In this document: piece after piece, positions 1 through 5,953 of the stretch
Layout of the letters: the number at the start of each line of letters is the position of its first letter
Position numbering within the stretch: position 1 is the stretch's first letter
Assembly (NCBI GenBank): GCA_946405475.1
Contig: CAMJHI010000153.1
Coordinates: 1 to 5,953 of the forward strand
DNA: 5,953 bases
Reading direction: 5' to 3'
Source of the DNA: an uncultured Clostridia bacterium
GTDB lineage: Bacteria > Bacillota > Clostridia > Oscillospirales > Acutalibacteraceae
The notes under the pieces: generated by a model
Told to the model about the DNA's origin: nothing
The model's database searches: none
The model's input: only the letters and a program-made list of their open reading frames with translations
Made by a program: the position numbers and the translations under genes

Positions 1-18
1 CCGCAGGCGTATATCGAC

Positions 19-53
19 CGGAATTTTACGCGCGTCGAGCGCGCAAAATTCCG
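19..53. repeat. 35-nt interrupted palindrome
   Basis: The arms CGGAATTTT (19-27) and AAAATTCCG (45-53) pair perfectly. After one A/C mismatch (28/44), CGCGC (29-33) pairs with GCGCG (39-43) around a GTCGA loop. That makes 14 pairs over 35 nt. No T-run follows on the + strand (next bases ATGTGTTTC) and none is evident on the - strand, so it does not look like an intrinsic terminator. It lies about 40 nt upstream of the promoter hexamers of the patatin-like gene. It could be an operator, a dispersed palindromic repeat, or a processed hairpin at the end of an upstream transcript. The pairing is seen directly; the role is unknown. Confidence 0.6.
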
Positions 54-91
54 ATGTGTTTCTCAGATGTAACAGGTGAAAAAAACATGGG

Positions 92-118
92 TTGACACGC
101 GCGGTATAATTATAAAAT
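92..118 (+). promoter_or_regulatory. Promoter region of the patatin-like gene, hexamer spacing ambiguous
   Basis: A perfect TTGACA lies at 92-97 and a perfect TATAAT at 105-110, but only 7 nt separate them, too few for one sigma-A promoter. TTGACA could instead work with TAAAAT at 113-118 (15-nt spacer, somewhat short). TATAAT could act with a poor -35 in the A-rich stretch near 80-87. Either way transcription would begin around 117-126, leaving a short leader before the ribosome site at 129-136. A promoter here is likely; which hexamers are used cannot be told from sequence. Confidence 0.6.
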
Positions 119-141
119 AGAGTTAGGCAGGGGGAGAAACA

Positions 142-978
142 ATGATCGGTTTGATCGACGTCGGCGGAGGCACGCGCGGCATCTACGGCTGCGCCGTGCT
201 GGATCGCTGCCTTGACGAGAAGGTTGCTTTTGATTATGCTGTCGGCGTTTCCGCGGGCAGCGCCAACTGCATTTCTTTTCTGGCCGGTCAGAAGGGCAGG
301 AACTATACCTTTTACACCGAATACGCCCAACGCCCGGCCTACATGAGCTTCGGCAATTATTTCAAAAGCGGCTCGTTCATCGGTCTCGATTACATTTACG
401 CAACGCTGGCCAATTCCGACGGCGAGAATCCCCTTGATTACGATGCGTTTCAGGCGTCGGCGGCCGGCTTTGAGGTCGTGGCGACCGACGCGCACAGCGG
501 CGCTCCGGTTTACTTTGAAAAAGACGGCATGGAAAAAGACCGTTACGGCTTTTTGATGGCCTCCTGCTGTGTGCCGGTGGTGTGCCGGCCGCAGGAATTC
601 AACGGCAGGCTTTATTTTGACGGCGGCGTCAGCGACCCGATCCCTTACAAAAGGGCGCTGGAGGCCGGGTGTGATAAGATCGTTGTGATTCTGACCAAGC
701 CGGTCGACGCAAAGCTTTCCGACACAAGGAACGCCGTGGCCGGCGCGCTTTTGCAGCGCCGCTACCCAAAAGCCGCCAAGGCGCTTGCCGCGCGCAACCG
801 GGTGTATGCCCGGCAGCTCGAAGAAGTGCTGAAGCTTCAAAAAGACGGAAAAGCGCTTGTGATCGCCCCGGATCACGTCGAAAATATGAAAACGCTTTCT
901 TCTGATATGACGGGGCTGAAAAAGCTGTATGAGAAGGGCTATCACGACGGAAAGCGGATTTTGGAATTCCTTTCTTGA
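142..978 (+). CDS. Patatin-like phospholipase family protein (YjjU-like)
   Basis: Predicted 278-residue serine acyl hydrolase of the patatin family, using a Ser-Asp dyad on lipid or other acyl esters. The glycine-rich oxyanion loop is at residues 8-13 (GGGTRG), the nucleophile elbow GVSAGS at 35-40 puts the catalytic serine at 37, and the catalytic aspartate is D160 in DGG (160-162). All three motifs are intact and correctly ordered. The roughly 80-residue tail after residue 195 resembles the C-terminal extension of bacterial YjjU-type patatins. No signal peptide or membrane segment is visible, so it is probably cytoplasmic. The ATG start is supported by AGGGGGAG at 129-136, five bases upstream. 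It stands first after its own promoter region, with typA 75 nt downstream in the same direction. The family assignment is firm; the substrate and biological role cannot be read from sequence. Confidence 0.92.
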   Translation: MIGLIDVGGGTRGIYGCAVLDRCLDEKVAFDYAVGVSAGSANCISFLAGQKGRNYTFYTEYAQRPAYMSFGNYFKSGSFIGLDYIYATLANSDGENPLDYDAFQASAAGFEVVATDAHSGAPVYFEKDGMEKDRYGFLMASCCVPVVCRPQEFNGRLYFDGGVSDPIPYKRALEAGCDKIVVILTKPVDAKLSDTRNAVAGALLQRRYPKAAKALAARNRVYARQLEEVLKLQKDGKALVIAPDHVENMKTLSSDMTGLKKLYEKGYHDGKRILEFLS

Positions 979-980
979 AC

Positions 981-1007
981 GCTTTCGCCCGACCGAAAGC
1001 ATCGGGC
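981..1007 (+). other. Two alternative small hairpins between the patatin-like gene and typA
   Basis: GCTTTCG (981-987) pairs with CGAAAGC (994-1000) around a 6-nt loop. Alternatively GCCCGA (987-992) pairs with TCGGGC (1002-1007). The two structures exclude each other. Five Ts follow at 1017-1021, but 9 nt beyond the second stem, too far for a standard intrinsic terminator. I see no convincing promoter in this 75-nt gap, so typA may be read at least partly from the upstream promoter. This may be a weak terminator or attenuating structure; function is uncertain. Confidence 0.35.
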
Positions 1008-1053
1008 CGGGTTCGATTTTTGATGAAAACTATTCTACAGGCAGGAGAAAAAT

Positions 1054-2868
<1,815 letters not shown>

Positions 2869-2873
2869 CAACG

Positions 2874-2902
2874 AAAGGCAGGGCGTTTTTCCCTGCCTTT
2901 TT
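2874..2902 (+). terminator. Intrinsic terminator of typA
   Basis: AAAGGCAGGG (2874-2883) pairs perfectly with CCCTGCCTTT (2891-2900) around a 7-nt loop, and the T-run reaches 2902. It begins 6 nt after the typA stop. It is a textbook Rho-independent terminator, so folC probably needs its own promoter. Confidence 0.93.
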
Positions 2903-2930
2903 GAGAAAGCCGAAATATGTTCCGATTTGA

Positions 2931-3016
2931 GCGGATAGCTAATAGCGAATAGCGGATAGCAATTTTTTTATAAACATGTGCTATCAGCTATCGGCTATCG
3001 GCTATCAGCTATCGGC
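2931..3016. repeat. Opposed heptamer repeat arrays forming a long hairpin
   Basis: The right arm (2980-3016) is five consecutive copies of the 7-nt unit GCTATCR (last base A,G,G,A,G) plus GC. The left arm (2931-2960) holds four copies of related units in the opposite orientation (GCGGATA, GCTAATA, GCGAATA, GCGGATA, then GC). A 19-nt T-rich spacer (2961-2979) separates them. Laid against each other over 30 positions, the arms give 24 Watson-Crick pairs, one G-T pair and five mismatches. The whole element fits in the 196-nt spacer between the typA terminator and folC. It resembles the short tandem heptamer repeats known from intergenic regions of various bacteria, though I cannot show here that it recurs in this genome. 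Read in the folC frame, the right arm encodes meaningless LSAIGYR-type residues. Confidence 0.88.
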
Positions 3017-3032
3017 TTCTGGCGCCAGCCCG

Positions 3033-3057
3033 ACAAATTGCGATTTGTAATAAGGAG
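3033..3057 (+). promoter_or_regulatory. folC leader hairpin and ribosome binding site that sets the TTG start
   Basis: AAGGAG at 3052-3057 sits seven bases before the TTG at 3065, an ideal Shine-Dalgarno distance. No comparable site precedes the upstream ATG at 2978. Just before it, ACAAAT (3033-3038) pairs with ATTTGT (3043-3048) around TGCG, a small hairpin ending 3 nt from the ribosome site; a 10-nt palindrome CTGGCGCCAG lies at 3019-3028. The ribosome site is well supported. A regulatory role for the hairpin is only a possibility. I could not find a convincing -35/-10 pair for folC; TATAAA at 2969-2974 has no matching -35. Confidence 0.75.
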
Positions 3058-3064
3058 AAACATC

Positions 3065-4339
3065 TTGAACTATCCGCAGGCTTTACAATTCATCCATTCG
3101 CTCGACCGTTTCGGTATCCGCCCGGGGCTTCAGCGCATTCAGGCGCTTTGTCATGCGCTGGGCGACCCGCAGGAGCGGCTTTCTTTCATCCACGTCGGCG
3201 GCACGAACGGCAAGGGCTCCGTGTCGACTATGCTGTCCGAAATGCTCCGGGCCGAGGGCAAGCGCGTCGGGCTGTTCACGTCACCCTATGTGACGCATTT
3301 TCTGGAGCGCATTCAGGTGGGCGGCAAACCTGTGGAAGAAGCCGCTTTTGCCGAGACCGTGACACGATTGGAACCCGTCGTTCACCATTTGGCCGAGCAG
3401 GGCATGCAGCCGACAGAGTTCGAGGTCATTACCGCGGCGGCGTTCGACCTGTTTGCCGCAGCAAGCTGCGACGTGGTGGTGCTCGAGGTCGGCTTGGGCG
3501 GGCGGCTCGATTCCACCAACGTTATTGACACGCCGTTGGTGAGCGTTATCACCTCCGTTTCGCTCGACCACATGGCGATTTTGGGCGACACGGTGGAACA
3601 GATCGCTGCCGAGAAGGCGGGCATCATCAAGCCGAACGGCCGCACGGTCTGTTACCCCGATCAGCCGGGCGGCGTGATGAACGTCATTCGTTCCGCCTGT
3701 ATTGACAAGCAAAACAGCTTTACATCGCCCGAGCTCGCCGCCGTAAAAACGATCAAAAACGACCTGTTCGGCACACGGTTTTTCTATGAAGGAACCGAAT
3801 ACGAAACCGCCATGGGCGGCGCGCACCAGATCAAAAACGCCGTCACCGCCATCGAGGCGGCGCGGCTGCTGGGGCTGTCGTTATCGAGTGTCCAGAGCGG
3901 CCTGAAACGCGCGAAGCTGGCGGCGCGGCAGGAAGTGATCTGCCGAAAGCCGTTGGTGCTGCTCGACGGCGGGCACAATGAGGACGGCGGCCGCGTGCTG
4001 GCCGAAAGCCTGAAGCAGGCCGGGCTGACCGGCAAAACCGTGGCGGTGCTGGGCATGATGGCGGATAAAAGCATTGATGATTATTTGAAAAATGTTGCGC
4101 CGCTGTGCAAAAAAATCGTCGCTGTGCCCGTGGCCGACAATCTGCGCGCGCAGACGGCGGAAAAGCTCAGAGCGATGGCGGAACCGTATTGCCCCGCCGT
4201 GACCGCCTGTGCAGACGCCTGTAAAGCCGTCGACCTTGCCAATGCCGAACGAAACGACGGCGAATGCCTGCTGGTGTGCGGCTCGCTTTATCTGGCGGGC
4301 GAGGTGCGGGCGCACTTGATAAAAAATTTCAGCGGCTGA
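3065..4339 (+). CDS. folC: Folylpolyglutamate synthase / dihydrofolate synthase
   Basis: This 424-residue Mur-ligase-family enzyme adds glutamate to folates with ATP, and often also joins dihydropteroate to glutamate, so it acts in cytoplasmic folate synthesis and retention. Numbered from the TTG start: the family N-terminus with HSLDRFGIRPGL (11-22), P-loop GGTNGKGS (45-52), TSPY (72-75), EVGLGGRLDSTNV (141-153), SLDHMAILG (166-174), and EKAGIIK (183-189) containing the lysine that is carbamylated in characterised FolC enzymes. HQIKNAVTAIEA (254-265) and DGGHN (301-305, usually DGAHN) follow. Length is normal for the family. I prefer TTG at 3065 because AAGGAG lies seven bases upstream and MNYPQAL matches the typical FolC N-terminus. 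A start at ATG 2978 would add 29 residues read from the heptamer repeat and leader. A strong terminator closes the gene. Whether it has both activities cannot be told from sequence. Confidence 0.96.
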   Translation: MNYPQALQFIHSLDRFGIRPGLQRIQALCHALGDPQERLSFIHVGGTNGKGSVSTMLSEMLRAEGKRVGLFTSPYVTHFLERIQVGGKPVEEAAFAETVTRLEPVVHHLAEQGMQPTEFEVITAAAFDLFAAASCDVVVLEVGLGGRLDSTNVIDTPLVSVITSVSLDHMAILGDTVEQIAAEKAGIIKPNGRTVCYPDQPGGVMNVIRSACIDKQNSFTSPELAAVKTIKNDLFGTRFFYEGTEYETAMGGAHQIKNAVTAIEAARLLGLSLSSVQSGLKRAKLAARQEVICRKPLVLLDGGHNEDGGRVLAESLKQAGLTGKTVAVLGMMADKSIDDYLKNVAPLCKKIVAVPVADNLRAQTAEKLRAMAEPYCPAVTACADACKAVDLANAERNDGECLLVCGSLYLAGEVRAHLIKNFSG

Positions 4340-4364
4340 CAGACTCAGACAAACTTTTCAGCGG

Positions 4365-4400
4365 ACAACCTCTATCCTTATGGACAGAGGTTGTTTTTTT
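4365..4400 (+). terminator. Intrinsic terminator of folC
   Basis: ACAACCTCTATCC (4365-4377) pairs with GGACAGAGGTTGT (4382-4394) around a TTAT loop, 12 of 13 positions paired (A4374/C4385 mismatch). Seven Ts run from 4394 to 4400. It starts 25 nt after the folC stop and ends only 36 nt before spoIIAA, so it separates folC from the sporulation operon. Confidence 0.93.
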
Positions 4401-4436
4401 ATCCGCCGAAACGGCAGGCAAAAGAAGGGAAGAAAC

Positions 4437-4754
4437 ATGGAAATTTCAATTCAGGGCAAGTGCATGACGGTGTTCCTCGACGGCGAGATCGACCACCACA
4501 CGGCCGCGCCCATCCGCAAACAAATCGACGGCGAGATCGACCGGCTGAAGCCGAAGCTGCTGGTGCTGGATTTCGGCGGCGTGACCTTTATGGATTCCTC
4601 CGGCGTCGGGCTGGTCATGGGGCGTTACCGCAGCGTGTCGGCCTGCGGCGGCAAGGTGGAAGCGGTCAATCTGCCGCCGCGGCTCTATCAGATCATGAAA
4701 TTATCCGGTCTGGAAAAAATCGCCGGATTGAGAATGGCAGGTGAAAGACCATGA
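4437..4754 (+). CDS. spoIIAA: Anti-sigma F factor antagonist SpoIIAA
   Basis: This 105-residue single STAS-domain protein is the anti-anti-sigma factor of the forespore switch. Unphosphorylated, it binds the SpoIIAB-SigF complex and frees SigF; SpoIIAB phosphorylates it, and the phosphatase SpoIIE (not in this window) reverses that. LDGEIDHHTA (14-23) is the typical SpoIIAA N-terminal signature. FMDSSGVGLVMGRY (51-64) holds the phosphorylation site; S54 corresponds to B. subtilis S58. SGLEKI lies near 89-94. It is about ten residues shorter than the B. subtilis protein, mostly at the C-terminus. The start is the ATG with GAAGGGAAG at 4424-4432 upstream; an in-frame ATG at 4380 is rejected because it falls inside the folC terminator. 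The stop overlaps the spoIIAB start (ATGA), implying translational coupling. Identification rests on both sequence and operon order. Confidence 0.96.
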   Translation: MEISIQGKCMTVFLDGEIDHHTAAPIRKQIDGEIDRLKPKLLVLDFGGVTFMDSSGVGLVMGRYRSVSACGGKVEAVNLPPRLYQIMKLSGLEKIAGLRMAGERP

Positions 4755-5203
4755 GAAAGCAACCGCTCAATCGCTTCACGCTCACGTTTGAAAGCCGCTC
4801 GGCCAACGAGAGCTTCGCCCGGCTGGCGGCCTCCGGCTTTGCCGCGCAGCTCGACCCCACGGTGGAGGAATTGTGCGACATCAAAACGGCGGTGAGCGAG
4901 GCGGTGACGAACTGCATCGTCCACGCCTATCCCGACGGTCTGGGCGAGATCAGACTCATCGGCGAAATTTTTGCCGGCGGTCTCGTTCGCTTTCGGGTCA
5001 AGGATAAGGGCAGGGGCATCGAAGATATCGCGCTGGCGATGCAGCCGCTTTATTCCGGCCTTGGCGGTGAAAGAGCAGGGCTCGGGTTTGCGGTGATGGA
5101 AAGCTTTTGCGATCGCGTCAGCGTGCGCAGCAAGCCCGGCAGGGGCACCTGCGTGACGCTGGAAAAACAGATTCAGGGCAAGCTCGTTGGCGGCGACGGC
5201 TGA
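4751..5203 (+). CDS. spoIIAB: Anti-sigma F factor and serine kinase SpoIIAB
   Basis: This 150-residue GHKL-type ATPase/kinase holds SigF inactive in the predivisional cell and mother cell and phosphorylates SpoIIAA on serine. ATP-binding motifs are intact: N-box EAVTN (50-54), DKGRGI (85-90) and GERAGLGFAVMESF (106-119), the glycine-rich lid and following helix. NESFAR (19-24) is conserved; R24 aligns with B. subtilis R20, a residue known to contact both SigF and SpoIIAA. AAQLDPTVEELCDIKTAVSE (31-50) is also characteristic of the family. Length is close to the usual 140-150. The ATG overlaps the spoIIAA stop by 4 nt, with AGGTGA at 4739-4744. The 3' end overlaps sigF by 17 nt. Close overlap on both sides suggests the partner proteins are made in fixed ratio. 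RsbW-type anti-sigma factors are the alternative, but the residues and the neighbouring genes favour SpoIIAB. Confidence 0.97.
   Translation: MRKQPLNRFTLTFESRSANESFARLAASGFAAQLDPTVEELCDIKTAVSEAVTNCIVHAYPDGLGEIRLIGEIFAGGLVRFRVKDKGRGIEDIALAMQPLYSGLGGERAGLGFAVMESFCDRVSVRSKPGRGTCVTLEKQIQGKLVGGDG
5175..5178 (+). promoter_or_regulatory. Weak ribosome binding site for the sigF TTG start
   Basis: AGGG at 5175-5178, inside spoIIAB, lies eight bases before the TTG at 5187. It is shorter than the sites of the other genes here. Together with the 17-nt overlap it suggests that sigF translation relies on ribosomes finishing spoIIAB. Confidence 0.45.
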
Positions 5204-5855
5204 GGCGCGCGAACGGCTGATCACGGAAAATATGGGTTTGGTGCACGCCTGCGCCGCACGGTTTCGCGGCAAGGGCGCGGAATATGACGATCTGGTGCAG
5301 GCGGGCTGCGTGGGGCTGATCAAGGCGGCCGACGGCTTTGACGCCGCGCGCGGCTTTGCGTTTTCGACCTACGCGGTGCCGGTCATTCTGGGCGAGATCC
5401 GCCGCGTGTTCCGCGAGGGCGGCACGGTCAAGGTGGGGCGCGCGCTCAAAGAAAAAGCGCGTCTTGCCGTGCGGGAACGCGAGCGGCTGACCCGCCTCAA
5501 CGGGCAGGAGCCGACGGTGAGCGAGCTGGCGCAGGCGCTGGGGCTGGACAGGGAGCAGACGGCCGAGATCCTCAACGCCGCGCAGCCGACCGTGCCGCTC
5601 ACACGAACGGGGGAGGAGGGCGAGCGCACGGCGGACATCCCGGTGGAATCGGCGGAAAACGAGCTGACCGAGCGGCTTTCGCTCGAGCAGGCGCTCGGGT
5701 CGCTGCCCGCGCCGGATCGCGCGCTCATCGCTCTGCGCTATTACGGCGGCCTGACCCAGTGCAAAACCGCCGAGCGGCTGGGGCTGACGCAGGTGCAGGT
5801 ATCCCGCCGCGAAAAAAAGATTTTGTCGCAGCTGCGGCAAAATCTGCTGCCGTAA
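5187..5855 (+). CDS. sigF: RNA polymerase sporulation sigma factor SigF
   Basis: This 222-residue sigma-70 family protein is the first forespore-specific sigma factor, held by SpoIIAB until septation. Region 2 runs from ENMGLVHACAARF (14-26) through DDLVQAGCVGLIKAADGFD (34-52) to FSTYAVPVILGEIRR (59-73), followed by GTVKVGRALKE (79-89; SigF/SigG proteins usually have VKVSR). Region 3 has PTVSELAQALGL (109-120), and region 4 has LRYYGGLTQ (183-191) with the helix-turn-helix AERLGLTQVQVSRREKKIL (195-213). The start is TTG 5187: the upstream in-frame stop is TGA 5154-5156 and no other usual start codon lies between. The protein is therefore about 25-30 residues shorter at the N-terminus than typical SigF. 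The next ATG, residue 16, would cut into conserved region 2. SigG is the nearest alternative, but position directly after spoIIAB makes SigF the call. Confidence 0.95.
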   Translation: MAATAEARERLITENMGLVHACAARFRGKGAEYDDLVQAGCVGLIKAADGFDAARGFAFSTYAVPVILGEIRRVFREGGTVKVGRALKEKARLAVRERERLTRLNGQEPTVSELAQALGLDREQTAEILNAAQPTVPLTRTGEEGERTADIPVESAENELTERLSLEQALGSLPAPDRALIALRYYGGLTQCKTAERLGLTQVQVSRREKKILSQLRQNLLP

Positions 5856-5864
5856 AGTTTTTTT
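5835..5864 (+). terminator. Possible weak terminator at the end of sigF
   Basis: CGGCA (5835-5839) pairs with TGCCG (5848-5852) across an 8-nt loop, right at the sigF stop codon, and seven Ts run at 5858-5864. The stem is short and 5 nt separate it from the T-run, so termination would be inefficient. No better candidate is visible before the next promoter. Confidence 0.35.
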
Positions 5865-5873
5865 CAAAAAATC

Positions 5874-5902
5874 TTGCAAAACGTCGGCAAATATATTATA
5901 AT
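5874..5902 (+). promoter_or_regulatory. Sigma-A-type promoter for a downstream gene
   Basis: TTGCAA (5874-5879) and a perfect TATAAT (5897-5902) are separated by exactly 17 nt, and the spacer end is AT-rich. Predicted transcription start is near 5909. It is the best vegetative promoter in the window. It begins 19 nt after sigF and must drive something beyond the right edge, since no ribosome site or convincing ORF appears before 5953. Confidence 0.82.
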
Positions 5903-5914
5903 GACAAACACACG

Positions 5915-5929
5915 AAACAAGCCTTGTTT
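5915..5929. promoter_or_regulatory. 15-nt palindrome just after the promoter start site
   Basis: AAACAAG (5915-5921) and CTTGTTT (5923-5929) form a perfect dyad around C5922, starting about 6 nt past the predicted transcription start. The position suits a repressor operator. ACACG (5910-5914) and CGTGT (5941-5945) could also close a larger weak stem around it. No known regulator's consensus is recognised. Confidence 0.4.
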
Positions 5930-5953
5930 TGGTCATGCGGCGTGTAGGTTCTG

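Noticed and set aside
1..72. Possible 3' end of an upstream gene (frame open from base 1 to TAA at 70-72)
   Set aside because: All three forward frames are open for a similar distance, the stretch is largely the palindrome, and the 23 residues match nothing I recognise.
2931..3016. CRISPR-like or direct-repeat array
   Set aside because: Units are 7 nt with no unique spacers and the arms are inverted; this is a short tandem repeat hairpin.
3281..3826. 181-codon - strand frame within folC
   Set aside because: Fully inside folC, with no ribosome site or recognisable protein motif.
4380..4436. Upstream ATG (4380) as the spoIIAA start
   Set aside because: It lies in the loop of the folC terminator, lacks a ribosome site, and would add 19 residues not typical of SpoIIAA; ATG 4437 has a good site.
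4449..5182. 12-nt repeat ATTCAGGGCAAG at 4449-4460 (spoIIAA) and 5171-5182 (spoIIAB)
   Set aside because: Both copies encode IQGK in frame in unrelated protein contexts; one short match like this is probably chance.
5118..5936. 272-codon open frame on the - strand opposite sigF
   Set aside because: Arg/Ala-rich composition typical of an antisense shadow; it covers all of sigF and runs into the sigma-A-type promoter downstream.
5935..5953. ATG at 5935 as the start of the downstream gene
   Set aside because: No Shine-Dalgarno sequence precedes it (TTGTTTTGGTC), and only six codons are visible before the window ends.

Overview
The window looks like an ordinary stretch of chromosome from an endospore-forming member of the Firmicutes, most likely a GC-rich clostridium of the Oscillospiraceae/Ruminococcaceae type. 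Three things point there: a complete spoIIA operon (spoIIAA-spoIIAB-sigF), purine-rich Shine-Dalgarno sites before nearly every gene, and GC-rich codon use between AT-rich spacers. The lineage is inferred from these traits only; the sequence does not prove it. All six protein genes lie on the + strand.

Layout. Positions 1-141 are non-coding as far as can be told. They hold a 35-nt interrupted palindrome (19-53) and a promoter region with oddly spaced hexamers (92-118). Next come a patatin-like acyl hydrolase (142-978) and, after a 75-nt gap with small hairpins, the ribosome-associated GTPase TypA/BipA (1054-2868), closed by a clear intrinsic terminator (2874-2902). The 196-nt spacer that follows carries two opposed arrays of a 7-nt repeat (2931-3016) able to form a long hairpin. 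FolC follows, best started at a TTG codon at 3065 and ending at 4339, with a second strong terminator at 4365-4400. Only 36 nt later the spoIIA operon begins: spoIIAA (4437-4754), spoIIAB (4751-5203) and sigF (5187-5855), each overlapping the next. The last ~80 nt hold a good sigma-A-type promoter (5874-5902) and a 15-nt palindrome (5915-5929), which presumably belong to a gene beyond the window.

Function. SpoIIAA, SpoIIAB and SigF form the partner-switching module that holds the first forespore sigma factor inactive until asymmetric division. SpoIIAB binds SigF and phosphorylates SpoIIAA, and unphosphorylated SpoIIAA displaces SigF. The key residues of all three are present. FolC (folate polyglutamylation) and TypA (ribosome assembly and stress translation) are housekeeping genes with no evident link to sporulation. 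The patatin-like protein has intact catalytic motifs but an unknown substrate.

I found no new multi-gene system, mobile element, CRISPR array or RNA gene. The points worth a second look are small: the heptamer hairpin and the false FolC N-terminus it creates, the missing promoter space before spoIIA, the short N-terminus and TTG start of SigF, and the unusual promoter and palindrome at the left edge.
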